NCBI GenBank assembly: GCA_035341855.1
Contig: DAOQWA010000012.1
Span: forward strand, 5,893 to 69,892
DNA from: QQVM01 sp035341855
Lineage (GTDB): Bacteria; Bacteroidota; Bacteroidia; AKYH767-A; 2013-40CM-41-45
DNA length: 64,000 nucleotides
Direction: 5' to 3'
The notes below the pieces were generated by a model, which saw nothing but the letters and a program-made list of their open reading frames with translations, had not been told where the DNA came from and did no database searches. Below are positions 37,315 to 46,748 of the stretch, in pieces. The translations under genes were made by a program, and so were the position numbers. Position 1 is the first letter of the stretch; the number at the start of each line of letters is the position of its first letter.

Positions 37315-39420
37315 CTAATGAAGATTAGTCCATATCAATTTTGCATTCTTTAACGAAACATATTCACGGCCATCACCTCTTTGCAGCATAGCTATGTGAT
37401 CAAAAAGAGTCTCAACCCTATCGTATTCACACGGCGCAATGATTTGCCCACTACTCAAAGCAATTCCATACATCCCTTGCCGGGATAAAATATAGTTATT
37501 CTCTATTTTACTAATGTCATCATAGCTTGGTTCCAAAATCCATTTCCCCTCGCTATTAATTATTCCCAGTTGCTGATCCGCTTTAACAATTGCTCCGGAA
37601 GAACTGAACGAATATGCTTCTTGATATATACATGGTATTTTTATTTTTCCATGATAATCTACATAGCCCCACTTCCTGTTTTTTTGCACGGGTATCAGTC
37701 CCTCTGATGGTCTCCCCGTATTTTCATAGCCCGGAAACTGAATACGCACTCCAAGAGTATCCAGCACAGTATTCTTTCCCTTGTTATTAATTACAACATA
37801 TCCATTTGAAAAAACTGCATTCGTCAATAAGTTTTCTGCAAAGCGATAATTCAGAGGAATAATAATCTTCCCCTTTGAATCCACAAAACCACACTTAGAA
37901 TTTTTAGCAACCAGTGCCAGACCGTCATGAAAATCACCGACTGCATCATATTCAATTTCCAGGATCTTCTCTCCAACGCGGTTGATCAAACCCCAAGAAC
38001 CATTATTTCCTACCCTGAGTAATTCAGTCGATGCCCAGGATAAATGCTCATACTCAGCTTCAAACACCAAATTGCCTTTTGAATCTATCAATCCATACAG
38101 CTCGTCAATCCCCACAATGGCAAAGCCATCATGAAAATCTGCAGCCATGTCGAAAATTAATTTGGTTATAGGGTTTCCATTTCTGCCTATGTAACCTGAT
38201 TTCTCATTATTCATCACCACACATATATCCTCAACCGGCTCAGTGAGCTCTTCATATTGCAGAGGAATAAGAAATTCTCCATTCCTATTTATTAGCCCGA
38301 ATTTATTTTCTTTACTGACAACGGCACAATTATTCTTAAAAGGTTCTGCGTCATCCCACATAAATGGAATCATAACTTTTCCGCTCTTATTAATATAACC
38401 ATACTTATCATTTCGGGATACTGCTGCAAGTCCTTCAGAAAAATAATTCACTTCTTCATATACTGCGTCGATCATCTCAAGCCCTTCTTCATTGATGAAG
38501 CCCCATAATCCATTCTTTTTAAATGGAAGAAACAATGAAGTTTGTCGCATATAATCATTCTCCAATTCGTCCATGAATGGATAGTCCGGATAGTCAAACT
38601 TGAACTGCAGATAAGTTTGTTCATCATAATTCTGCATGCTGATCCTGTAAATTTGGCGCCAGGATTCACGTACATAACGATTGGCAGGATAACGTTTGAT
38701 AAATGCTTTGTGTTCAGGCAGGCTACCTTGTGATGTCGACAAACTATATATCATTCGTTCAGCTTGCATTAAGTATGGGCTCTCAGGATATAATTCAATA
38801 AATCTTTCGTAGGCACCCAGCTGATGACTTTCGGTTTGTTCTTCAAATACTCTTTCGTGATAACGATTTTGTGCATCGTTTGCCTCCTCTGCGTCGGGAT
38901 ACATTTCAAGATAATTCTTATATCCTTCGGCAGTATTCAGAGCACGTGCTTCCTGGAATGCAATGGAATTACGCAAGCCGGTAACCTGATCCTCTGAGCC
39001 ACAAAATGAGAAATTTGTCAGATAATGATTAAGCATTTCTATAGAAGCTCTACTCTCAGCAGCCACAAGCGCCTTTGAACAAATGCTATCCTTGCACAGC
39101 CGGATACTCTCCTGAGTTACACCCAGCTCGGCATATTTAATCTGCTGTTTTTCTTTTAACAACGGAAATACTGAGTCAGAAACAAGGATATAACTTTTGG
39201 CTGAATCAAGATTATAGAAAGGATTGTTTCCTGAAGAATGTATTTTGGCCAAACCAAAGCCTGCTGCAACAGGATCCTTTTTCATGGATTTGATGAATAG
39301 CTCCCGGGCATTAAAATAATCAAACACTTCTAATCTTTCGAAGGCCTTCTCAAGACTTCCGGCTTTTAAGCTTTGATCCTGAACAAGAAAAATGAACAGC
39401 AACATAACAATCCTCTTCAT
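37315..39420 (-). CDS. Exported WG-repeat protein
   Basis: A 701-residue protein with a signal peptide (MKRIVMLLFIFLVQDQSLKA). Residues about 25-290 are helical, with TPR-like spacing and tetratricopeptide-like runs such as FIELYPESPYLMQAERMIYSL. From about residue 300 there are roughly nine to ten WG repeats of about 45 residues. Each has the pattern GLWGFINxxGxxxIxxxYxxxxxFxxGLAxV (for example KNGLWGFINEEGLEMI and RKWGYVDYHGKIKIPCIYQ). WG repeats form beta-structured binding scaffolds; no catalytic motif is visible. It is probably a periplasmic or surface interaction protein. A -7 element sits 22 bases upstream. Confidence 0.85.
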   Translation of the reverse strand: MKRIVMLLFIFLVQDQSLKAGSLEKAFERLEVFDYFNARELFIKSMKKDPVAAGFGLAKIHSSGNNPFYNLDSAKSYILVSDSVFPLLKEKQQIKYAELGVTQESIRLCKDSICSKALVAAESRASIEMLNHYLTNFSFCGSEDQVTGLRNSIAFQEARALNTAEGYKNYLEMYPDAEEANDAQNRYHERVFEEQTESHQLGAYERFIELYPESPYLMQAERMIYSLSTSQGSLPEHKAFIKRYPANRYVRESWRQIYRISMQNYDEQTYLQFKFDYPDYPFMDELENDYMRQTSLFLPFKKNGLWGFINEEGLEMIDAVYEEVNYFSEGLAAVSRNDKYGYINKSGKVMIPFMWDDAEPFKNNCAVVSKENKFGLINRNGEFLIPLQYEELTEPVEDICVVMNNEKSGYIGRNGNPITKLIFDMAADFHDGFAIVGIDELYGLIDSKGNLVFEAEYEHLSWASTELLRVGNNGSWGLINRVGEKILEIEYDAVGDFHDGLALVAKNSKCGFVDSKGKIIIPLNYRFAENLLTNAVFSNGYVVINNKGKNTVLDTLGVRIQFPGYENTGRPSEGLIPVQKNRKWGYVDYHGKIKIPCIYQEAYSFSSSGAIVKADQQLGIINSEGKWILEPSYDDISKIENNYILSRQGMYGIALSSGQIIAPCEYDRVETLFDHIAMLQRGDGREYVSLKNAKLIWTNLH

Positions 39421-39442
39421 ACAAAGTAGATTTCAATTCGAA

Positions 39443-39450
39443 CAAATATA
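39443..39450 (-). promoter_or_regulatory. Putative -7 element for the WG-repeat gene
   Basis: Minus-strand TATATTTG matches TAnnTTTG, 22 bases before the ATG at 39420. Confidence 0.4.
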
Positions 39451-39594
39451 AAGGATTTCAGAAGAGCTAATTATTAATTATCCCAAAAAACCGGATCACA
39501 CCGACCTGATTCTTCCTATGTAGACTGTATCATCATTTAGCTGGGATTTTAAGCTCAACAAGCTTGATTCGTAGGAATAAACAAGCCCATTGCT

Positions 39595-39602
39595 TATCTT
39601 TG
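39595..39602 (+). promoter_or_regulatory. Putative -7 element for the DEAD-box helicase gene
   Basis: TATCTTTG matches TAnnTTTG and lies 22 bases before the TTG start of the helicase, supporting that start. Confidence 0.45.
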
Positions 39603-39624
39603 AAGCCTAATTGACCTTCGCACA

Positions 39625-40881
39625 TTGACTTTCGACGATTTTAATTTTTTCCCTTCTCTCATAGAAGGACTCGATGCAATGGGTTTCTCCAAACCCACTC
39701 CCATCCAGGAACAAGTAATCCCTATAATTCTTAAAGGAAAAGACCTTATAGCTTGTGCCCAAACGGGTACAGGAAAAACGGCAGCCTATCTTTTGCCAAC
39801 CTTACATAGAATTGCTGCAGACAAGATTCCTCACACATCTGCCTTAATTGTTGCACCAACACGTGAACTGGCACAACAAATAGACAATGCCTTTCAGGGA
39901 TTTGCATATTTTACACATGCCAGTTCTATCGCCGTTTACGGTGGTAGCGACGGACAGGTATTTGAACGGGAAAAGAAGGCTCTCGCTGAAGGAACTTCTG
40001 TGGTCATTGCAACTCCGGGCAGACTATTAAGTCATCTCAATAATGGCTATGTAAAATTCGACAAACTAGATGTTCTCATCCTTGACGAAGCAGATAAAAT
40101 GCTTGATATGGGTTTTTATGAGGATATTCTTAAAATCATTCGATATCTTCCGGTGAAAAGGCAAAATTTATTGTTTAGTGCCACGATGCCTTCAAAGATG
40201 CGTGAATTGGCAAAGCGTATATTACATGATCCTATTGAAGTAAACATCGCTATCAGTAAACCTGCTGCCGGCATCCTGCAAAATGCTTACCTTGTTTACG
40301 ACTCTCAAAAAATTCCGCTTACACGCGATATTCTCATTGCTAAAAATTTAGACAGCGTCTTAATATTTGCTTCTACAAAATCCGGTGTGAAAGCATTGGA
40401 GAAGGAACTGCTTCGCATGAAATTATCTGCTAAAGCAATCCATAGTGATCTCAGCCAAAATGAACGTGAAGAAGTGCTGCTAAGTTTTCGAAACAGAAAC
40501 ACAAAGATTCTGGTAGCCACAGACATTCTTTCACGTGGTATTGATATAGAAAACATCGGACTTGTTATCAACTACGATGTTCCAGGCGATGCAGAAGATT
40601 ATGTTCACCGCGTTGGAAGAACTGCACGTGCTGCGTCTACCGGTGAGGCAATTACCCTTATCAACGAGAAGGATCAACGTCGTTTTTCTCAAATTGAAGA
40701 ATTAATTGAGAAGGAAGTTCCAAAGTTGCCACTACCTGTTGAATTGGGTTCAGGTCCTGCCTGGGCTCCTCAGAAAAAACATTCCTTTAAACCTTCAGGC
40801 AGATCAGGGCGCCCGTTTAAAAAAGGGAATCACAAAGGTCATAGACAAAGACCAAAAGGTGACGGACCAAAAAAAAATTAA
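39625..40881 (+). CDS. DEAD-box ATP-dependent RNA helicase
   Basis: A 418-residue RNA helicase of the RhlE type. Motifs in order are the Q motif (GFSKPTPIQEQ), motif I AQTGTGKT, Ia PTRELAQQ, motif II DEAD (LDEADKMLDMGF), motif III SAT, motif V ATDILSRGIDI and motif VI HRVGRTARA. The last 40 residues are basic and Gly/Pro-rich, as in RhlE relatives that bind RNA. The start is TTG at 39625: the first in-frame ATG would remove the phenylalanine upstream of the Q motif. The last four bases overlap the convergent desaturase gene. Confidence 0.95.
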   Translation: MTFDDFNFFPSLIEGLDAMGFSKPTPIQEQVIPIILKGKDLIACAQTGTGKTAAYLLPTLHRIAADKIPHTSALIVAPTRELAQQIDNAFQGFAYFTHASSIAVYGGSDGQVFEREKKALAEGTSVVIATPGRLLSHLNNGYVKFDKLDVLILDEADKMLDMGFYEDILKIIRYLPVKRQNLLFSATMPSKMRELAKRILHDPIEVNIAISKPAAGILQNAYLVYDSQKIPLTRDILIAKNLDSVLIFASTKSGVKALEKELLRMKLSAKAIHSDLSQNEREEVLLSFRNRNTKILVATDILSRGIDIENIGLVINYDVPGDAEDYVHRVGRTARAASTGEAITLINEKDQRRFSQIEELIEKEVPKLPLPVELGSGPAWAPQKKHSFKPSGRSGRPFKKGNHKGHRQRPKGDGPKKN

Positions 40882-42383
40882 TTAATTACTCCTTTCAAAT
40901 TAAAATCTTTTTCAATGAGTTCTGCAACAATTTTTGCAGAAAGCAAGCACAGGGGAATCCCTGCTCCGGGATGCACACTACCTCCACAAAAATAAAGACC
41001 CTGCTTTCCTTTAATAAAATTTGGATGTCTTAAAAAAGCAGAGAAGACTCCATTACTGCTGTTCCCATAAATAGAACCTTTCCACGAACCTGTTTGTGCT
41101 TCTATATCTCTAGGGGATATCACTTCTTCTACCTCTATCAAATTTTCCAGATCAATATTCAATGTATTCGAGAGCTTTCTTATAATCTGCTTTCTTACCC
41201 TATCGATGAGTGTGTCCCAATTTTGTCCTTCATCACATGGAGCAGTAATCATCACAAACCAATTTGCCTTTCCTGATGGCGCATCACCGGTTGAATGTGA
41301 TGAAGTGTTACATAAATAAATTGAAGGGTCATTACAAATTGTCTTTTCTTTAAATACGGCATTATATTCGAGCAGATCATCTTCACCGAAAAAAGTATTA
41401 TGCAAATTAATTGAAGAAACATTTTCTTTTAACCCCCAAAGAAAAATAATGACCGAACTTGATCTTTCTTGTTTGAGTGAAAAATCATTTTTCTTTATCC
41501 CGTGCATGAGTTGATGATAAGCTACATGAATGTCGGTATTGCAAATCACACAAGAACTTTCATGAAATTTATTGCCTGCTTTCACACCCTTCACACTTCC
41601 ATCCTTTATCACAATTTCATCAACCCTTTGTCCATAATTGATTTCTACTCCACATTCACCTGCCAATTTAAGCATAGCTTCAACAATCTTACGCATCCCT
41701 CCTTTGGAAAAATAAGCTCCTTCATTCATTTCGAAATGACTGATCACATTCAGAGTACCCGGAGCTTCAAAAGGATTTGATCCATTGTAACTGGCATAAC
41801 GATCAAAGATTCTCACAAGTCTGTCATCTGATAAATTTCTTCTATTATAATAATGCATTGTTTGAAATGCACGAACTTTTCTAAACTGCACAATGCCTCT
41901 AACTGTAGGCCAATTAAAATAATTTTTAATTTTGTGAAGAGAGCGTTCTAAAAAAACCTTATGCGTCAGTTTGTATATTTTATGAGCATCCCTCAGCACC
42001 TTTTTGAGATTAGAAACAGGTTCTGTTGATTTTGCCTGTAACTCTTTTAACATTTTCCCCGGATCAGAAAAAGTATTTATGAAAGTCTTATCATTAAAGT
42101 AAAAACGGAATAAGGGGTCAACTTTTTCGAGACTGATATAATCATCCATGTTTTTACCGCAAAGATCAAATAGTTCTTTTAGATACTCAGGTTTGGTAAG
42201 GACAGAAGGACCAATATCAAAACGGAAACCATTGATATTCTTCTCGGCAATTTTTCCTCCTGCCTGAGAATTTGCTTCGAATATTCGAACTTTCCAACCC
42301 AATCGTGATGCTCGTATTGCAGCAGCCAGACCGGCTATTCCTGATCCGACTACTATACAAATATTACCCCTCTTATCAGACAT
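40878..42383 (-). CDS. CrtI/CrtD-family carotenoid desaturase
   Basis: A 501-residue FAD-dependent desaturase of the phytoene-desaturase superfamily. The FAD-binding N-terminus is VVGSGIAGLAAAIRASRLGW followed by FEANSQAGGKI. The C-terminal signature is GLYFCGGSVHPGAGIPLCLLSAKI. The middle segments DRYASYNGSNPFEAPGTLNVI and SSSVIIFLWGL resemble the Bacteroidota group annotated as 1-hydroxycarotenoid 3,4-desaturase (CrtD) more than the phytoene desaturase itself. CrtI or another retinoid-like oxidoreductase function is possible. It is divergent from the ACP cassette and overlaps the helicase gene by four bases at its 3' end. Confidence 0.88.
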   Translation of the reverse strand: MSDKRGNICIVVGSGIAGLAAAIRASRLGWKVRIFEANSQAGGKIAEKNINGFRFDIGPSVLTKPEYLKELFDLCGKNMDDYISLEKVDPLFRFYFNDKTFINTFSDPGKMLKELQAKSTEPVSNLKKVLRDAHKIYKLTHKVFLERSLHKIKNYFNWPTVRGIVQFRKVRAFQTMHYYNRRNLSDDRLVRIFDRYASYNGSNPFEAPGTLNVISHFEMNEGAYFSKGGMRKIVEAMLKLAGECGVEINYGQRVDEIVIKDGSVKGVKAGNKFHESSCVICNTDIHVAYHQLMHGIKKNDFSLKQERSSSVIIFLWGLKENVSSINLHNTFFGEDDLLEYNAVFKEKTICNDPSIYLCNTSSHSTGDAPSGKANWFVMITAPCDEGQNWDTLIDRVRKQIIRKLSNTLNIDLENLIEVEEVISPRDIEAQTGSWKGSIYGNSSNGVFSAFLRHPNFIKGKQGLYFCGGSVHPGAGIPLCLLSAKIVAELIEKDFNLKGVIN

Positions 42384-42421
42384 TCTGAATGACTCTACAG
42401 TTGTACTTATTAATAATATTG

Positions 42422-42454
42422 CAAATCTATCAATTTCAATTTCTTGAACACAAA
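42422..42454 (-). promoter_or_regulatory. Promoter of the desaturase gene
   Basis: On the minus strand, TTTG (42451-42454) is followed after 21 bases by TAGATTTG (42422-42429), close to the consensus -33/-7 arrangement. It is 38 bases before the desaturase ATG. Confidence 0.5.
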
Positions 42455-42528
42455 TATTTTAGTTCTGAATATTTACATTACGGTCGATCAATTTATCATT
42501 TCTTAGGCTAAGAATAGATGATAAATGG

Positions 42529-42536
42529 TATTTTTG
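42529..42536 (+). promoter_or_regulatory. Putative -7 element for the ACP cassette
   Basis: TATTTTTG matches TAnnTTTG, 18 bases before the ACP ATG, implying a leader of about 12 bases. It would drive the four-gene cassette. No good -33 element is seen. Confidence 0.4.
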
Positions 42537-42554
42537 GCATTTATAAAACTATAA

Positions 42555-42815
42555 ATGTCAGACCTTAAACCAGCCGATCAAGTTAAAGAAGCTTTGATGG
42601 ATTTTCTCAGGGACAATCACGGATTCTCAGGGACAAATTTTTCTTCAGAACAGAATCTTAAAGACGCCGGCATTGATTCTTTCAAGATTATCGAATTAAT
42701 TCTCTTCATGGAAAACAATTTCAATATCAAATTTCCGGAGGAGTCTTATACAGCAGCTAACTTGTATTCAGTTGATTCTATCGTCAAATGTGCCTTTCGT
42801 GAAAATTTCCGATGA
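42555..42815 (+). CDS. Free-standing acyl/peptidyl carrier protein
   Basis: An 86-residue carrier protein. The phosphopantetheine attachment serine is Ser42 in DAGIDSFKIIELILFMENNF. Phe follows the serine, where fatty-acid ACPs usually have Leu. The helix-2 and acidic surface patterns otherwise fit the family (NIKFPEESYTAANLYSVDSIV). It is not the housekeeping AcpP, because it lacks the usual AcpP N-terminus and is not next to fabF. It is the first gene of a cassette with a condensation-fold protein, an FAD oxidoreductase and an AMP-ligase. It overlaps the next gene by four bases (ATGA). Confidence 0.92.
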   Translation: MSDLKPADQVKEALMDFLRDNHGFSGTNFSSEQNLKDAGIDSFKIIELILFMENNFNIKFPEESYTAANLYSVDSIVKCAFRENFR

Positions 42816-44068
42816 CCATGCCAACGATGACCGGTGCTGACAGATTTCAGTTTTTTTTAGACAAGGATGGTCGTAAAAACACCGGCATTGGTAATACTAT
42901 TAAAACACATATTGTTCTTAAGGGTGTACTTACACGTGAACAGATAAGCGGGGTTATAAAAAATAACAAAGCAATTGAATTTTTATCGTCCCTCTCAGCA
43001 AAAAGAAAATTTTATTCATTCCAATTTTTCTGGAAGCAAGGAACAAGACCCGGACTCGAAAATATTTTCAGTTACGAAGTATCAAAATCCGCTCAAGTAT
43101 TAATTGACAAAGCGCTAACTTACGACTGTAATCCGGAGCGGGGTTCTCCCATACTTGTTGACGTGATTGCAGATATTGAACTTAAATTAACGCACATTAT
43201 TCTCTCGGTGAATCATAGCCTGCTCGATTATGCCGGCATGGAATTGTTACTTAAATCCTTTTCTGAAGACAGTGATAGCTTGATACTACACATGCCTCCT
43301 CAAAAGCCTTTTTCCTTATTCAAAAGATTTGTCCAAACTATACAGGCAACGGCTTTTGTCGCCAAAAGATCCGGTTGGAATATCCAAAGGCTTGAAAAAA
43401 CCTCTGTTAATTACAAGCCTGTTTTCACAGAGTTAAGCATTTCGAACCAGGAGTTGCGATCAGAAAGTGTTTCATCAAGAAGCATAGGCATTCCCAGGTA
43501 CCTGGCATGTTCGATACATGCTTTGTGCAAAAGCTCAAAAATTTTTAAGAATCACCAACTACCTGTTTTTGTGCCTGTTCCCTTGAACAGGAGAACTGAA
43601 AAATACAACAGAGTTCTTCTTTCCAACAGATTTTCATTTTTATTCTTCAGAATAAATACAAATGAATTTTCCAATGTTAAATCTTTGGAAAGGGCTTTTC
43701 TTCAACAAATGATTCTACAAGCTCAACAGAAAATTCCTGAAAAATTTGATTCTCTTCTGAGTGTTTTTTCCTTACTGCCGAATTCAATATATAGAGCGTT
43801 TCTGAACCTGCCTTCTAAAGGTCATTCTTCGACATTTGCATTTTCAAATTTGCCGGTATCTGTTCTTGATGGTAGCACATTCCTGGGGATGAAAATAATC
43901 GATTTCACACACTACCCTCCCTTTCTTTCGCCTCCTGGATTAAATCTTGCCATCATTGAAATGAAAGATGGTATCAAACTGGTAAGCTGCTATGATTCTA
44001 CAAGGCTAACAACAGATGATGCCAATTTGCTTCTACAAGATATTAAAAGTAATTTGATAAGCTCTTGA
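42812..44068 (+). CDS. Condensation/acyltransferase-fold protein (C-domain or PapA-like)
   Basis: A 418-residue stand-alone protein of the CoA-dependent acyltransferase/NRPS condensation fold. The HHxxxDG active-site motif appears as NHSLLDY, with the catalytic histidine at residue 135 and the structural aspartate at 139; the first His and the Gly are replaced. C-terminal features (FSNLPVSVLDG, then YPPFLSPPGLNLAIIEMKDG) resemble PapA and wax-ester-synthase type acyltransferases more than peptide-forming C domains. It probably transfers an acyl group from the carrier protein to an alcohol or amine. Alternative starts at Met3 or Met6 are possible. The ATG overlaps the ACP stop, so the two are probably made in step. 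Confidence 0.78.
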   Translation: MTMPTMTGADRFQFFLDKDGRKNTGIGNTIKTHIVLKGVLTREQISGVIKNNKAIEFLSSLSAKRKFYSFQFFWKQGTRPGLENIFSYEVSKSAQVLIDKALTYDCNPERGSPILVDVIADIELKLTHIILSVNHSLLDYAGMELLLKSFSEDSDSLILHMPPQKPFSLFKRFVQTIQATAFVAKRSGWNIQRLEKTSVNYKPVFTELSISNQELRSESVSSRSIGIPRYLACSIHALCKSSKIFKNHQLPVFVPVPLNRRTEKYNRVLLSNRFSFLFFRINTNEFSNVKSLERAFLQQMILQAQQKIPEKFDSLLSVFSLLPNSIYRAFLNLPSKGHSSTFAFSNLPVSVLDGSTFLGMKIIDFTHYPPFLSPPGLNLAIIEMKDGIKLVSCYDSTRLTTDDANLLLQDIKSNLISS

Positions 44069-45300
44069 ATAATTCCTTCTATACAGATGTGCTCATAATT
44101 GGCGCCGGCGCCGCAGGTATTGCAGCGGCTACAGCCTCAGTTGAAGCCGGAGCATCCGTAACAGTCGTTGAAAAATTAAACTATCCTGGGGGATGCGCAA
44201 CTGCTTCCGCTGTCGGAACCATCTGTGGCCTCTTTCTGCGTGGAGAAAAAGAAGTGTTCTCGATGAATGGGCTTCCAAAAGAGTTTGCCTTAAACATCTT
44301 GAAAAAATCTAAGAAAGAACCTCAACGCTTTTCAGAAAAACTTTGGTTCATTCCTTGCCAGGCAAATCATTTCAGATCAGTCGCAGAAGAATACCTCTCA
44401 CACGAGAAGATTAATATTCTTTACAACACAGAAGTAAAATCAATTTCACAAGCAGGGGGATTGATTGATAAAATAGTTATAGAAAACAAAAATGTAAAAC
44501 AAACGATCTTTGCTAAGGCATATATAGATTGTTCGGGAGTAGGTGTAACTCTTTCGCTTTTAAAACATCCTCTAATCCTCGATAAACAGCAGCAAGCTGC
44601 AGCAGTTGTTTTTCAAGCAAATGGAATACTTTCCGAGAATGAATTTTCTCTACATCATCTTATCATCAAATATATCACTCAGGCAATCAAGCCGGGTTCC
44701 GAACAGGAGTTTTACAAACTAATTAGCATTATTCCGGGATCTCTTAAGAATGGTTCTGCTCAATTTAAATTAGGTATCCCTTGGACTCCTGAAGGTGATC
44801 CGGTTGAATTGAATTTCCATGCACACAAATTCATTCATGAAGTACTTTCTTTTCTTAAGTCCGGAATGCCACAGTTTGAAAATGCAAGTCTTGCCTGGAT
44901 AGCTGACGAGGTAGGGCAACGTAGTGGCGCAAGACCTATAGGAAGAGAAATACTGAAAGAAGAAGATGTATTGACTTGCAAAAAAAGAACAGACGAAATA
45001 TGTAAAGGCTCGTGGCCAATCGAGTTTTGGGAAATTGGAAATAAAAAAGTTAATATGACCTACTTCCCGCAAAATGACTACTATTCTATACCCGCTTCTT
45101 GTCTGATATCAAACACCTTTACAAATTTGTTTTTTGGAGGCAAATTAATTTCTGCTTCTGAAAAGGCAATTGCAAGTGCAAGAGTTATTGGTACATGTTT
45201 AGGTACAGGTTATGCAGCAGGAATACTCGCAACATATAAGTCAATGGGAAAATCAGAACAGGAAGGTATTTCCTTTATTCAAAACCGCATCTCAATTTAG
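44065..45300 (+). CDS. FAD-dependent oxidoreductase (FAD_oxidored type)
   Basis: A 411-residue flavoprotein. The dinucleotide-binding motif GAGAAG is at residues 13-18, followed by VVEKLNYPGGCATASAVGT. The C-terminal FAD-contact region is NLFFGGKLISASEKAIASARVIGTCLGTGYAAG. The pattern matches the PF12831 FAD_oxidored family, whose members have varied substrates. In this cassette it may oxidise or dehydrogenate a carrier-bound intermediate, which is inference only. The start is TTG at 44065, overlapping the previous stop as TTGA. No ATG exists upstream of the Rossmann motif in this frame. Confidence 0.88.
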   Translation: MNNSFYTDVLIIGAGAAGIAAATASVEAGASVTVVEKLNYPGGCATASAVGTICGLFLRGEKEVFSMNGLPKEFALNILKKSKKEPQRFSEKLWFIPCQANHFRSVAEEYLSHEKINILYNTEVKSISQAGGLIDKIVIENKNVKQTIFAKAYIDCSGVGVTLSLLKHPLILDKQQQAAAVVFQANGILSENEFSLHHLIIKYITQAIKPGSEQEFYKLISIIPGSLKNGSAQFKLGIPWTPEGDPVELNFHAHKFIHEVLSFLKSGMPQFENASLAWIADEVGQRSGARPIGREILKEEDVLTCKKRTDEICKGSWPIEFWEIGNKKVNMTYFPQNDYYSIPASCLISNTFTNLFFGGKLISASEKAIASARVIGTCLGTGYAAGILATYKSMGKSEQEGISFIQNRISI

Positions 45301-45305
45301 TTCTA

Positions 45306-46748
45306 ATGTCTTTTCAAAGCTTTGACATACTAGAGTCGTCTTGTGCCAAATGGCCAAACAAAATAGCTATATACCATAACGATGATAAGATCACTTTCCA
45401 AAAATTACATGATAAAGCAAAAGCACTTGCAGACTTAATTTTAACTTCGCATAGCAAGGAAAGAAACGGAAAAGTTATAGGTTTACTGGCGGGAAATAAT
45501 GCAAATTTCATTTCAGGATTGTTTGCAGCATCTGCAGCCGGCTATGTTGTGATGCCGGTTTGGAAAGATCTTGCTCCAATTGAAATTGTAAAAGTATTAG
45601 AACAGTCATACACTAAGCTTTTACTGATTGAAAAAAACATCTCTCTACACTTTCCTGTGCAACACGAAAGAACCCCGATTGACGGGAACTATGACATAAT
45701 TACATTTAATGAATTAGCTGCTGAAAGTATCTATGACAAATTCGACGATGCTGCATTCATTCGGCCCAGTTCCGGTACAACAGGGAATTCAAAAGGCGTA
45801 GTAATTTCTCATCAAGCAGTTCTTGAAAGAATAATTGCAGCCAACCAAGGACTCGAACTTGGTCTCGATGACAAGGTTCTCTGGGTACTTCCAATGGCTT
45901 TTCACTTTCTTGTCTCTGTATGTCTATATATTTATTCCGGTTCCTCTATCATTATCATAGATGATTTTTTTCCGGAGAAAATTATTGAAGAGTCAAATAG
46001 ATTAAATGCAACTCTACTTTATGCATCACCATTACATTATCGTTTACTGGTAGCTTCAAGCTTAAAGGAACATTTTCTTACATTAAAAAAAGCTATATGC
46101 ACCTCTGCAGAAATTGAACCGGACACGGTGAAAAAATTCAGGGAAAAATTTAATCTAAATCTTAGCCAGGCATATGGAATCATAGAAATTGGACTTCCTC
46201 TCATCAACCTGAATAGGGATCCCGCAAAAGAGAATAGCATAGGAAAAGCACTTGAAGCTTATCAAGTAGGTATACTTGATGAATATTATAATTCAGTTGG
46301 AATTAATGAACCCGGCATGTTTGCCATCAAAGGGCCCGGTATGTTTTCCGGTTACCTTTGGCCTTTTCAAAGCAAGGAAGATGTCTTGCGAAATTCATGG
46401 TTTTTAACCGGAGATATCGCCCAAATAGATGAAGACAACTATGTCAGAATTTGTGGAAGAATGAAATCCATGATAAATGTTTCGGGCAATAAAGTATTTC
46501 CTGAAGAAGTAGAAGCCATCCTAAGATCACACCCGGAAATCACTGACGTCAGAGTGTTTAAAGGGTCACATCCATTGACCGGTGAAATTGTAGAAGCTGA
46601 AATCGTACTAAAGGAAAAATCAACTTTGACAACATCGGAGATAAATCTATTTTGCAGAAAACTTTTAGCCTCTGTTAAAATACCTCAGCGAATAAAATTC
46701 GTCAGCGAAATACAAAAAACAGTTACGGGCAAAACACTCAGGGCTTAA
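45306..46748 (+). CDS. AMP-dependent acyl-CoA/acyl-ACP synthetase (ligase)
   Basis: A 480-residue member of the ANL adenylation superfamily. The P-loop-like motif SSGTTGNSKG is at residues 155-164. The hinge and A8 region is DNYVRICGRMKSMINVSGNKVFPEEVE. The catalytic lysine of the C-terminal domain is near Lys476, in KTVTGKTLR. It activates a carboxylic acid as an adenylate and should pass it to CoA or to the carrier protein encoded three genes upstream. The acid cannot be predicted from sequence by eye. It is the last gene of the cassette, and its 3' end overlaps the convergent sulfotransferase gene by 11 bases. Confidence 0.9.
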   Translation: MSFQSFDILESSCAKWPNKIAIYHNDDKITFQKLHDKAKALADLILTSHSKERNGKVIGLLAGNNANFISGLFAASAAGYVVMPVWKDLAPIEIVKVLEQSYTKLLLIEKNISLHFPVQHERTPIDGNYDIITFNELAAESIYDKFDDAAFIRPSSGTTGNSKGVVISHQAVLERIIAANQGLELGLDDKVLWVLPMAFHFLVSVCLYIYSGSSIIIIDDFFPEKIIEESNRLNATLLYASPLHYRLLVASSLKEHFLTLKKAICTSAEIEPDTVKKFREKFNLNLSQAYGIIEIGLPLINLNRDPAKENSIGKALEAYQVGILDEYYNSVGINEPGMFAIKGPGMFSGYLWPFQSKEDVLRNSWFLTGDIAQIDEDNYVRICGRMKSMINVSGNKVFPEEVEAILRSHPEITDVRVFKGSHPLTGEIVEAEIVLKEKSTLTTSEINLFCRKLLASVKIPQRIKFVSEIQKTVTGKTLRA

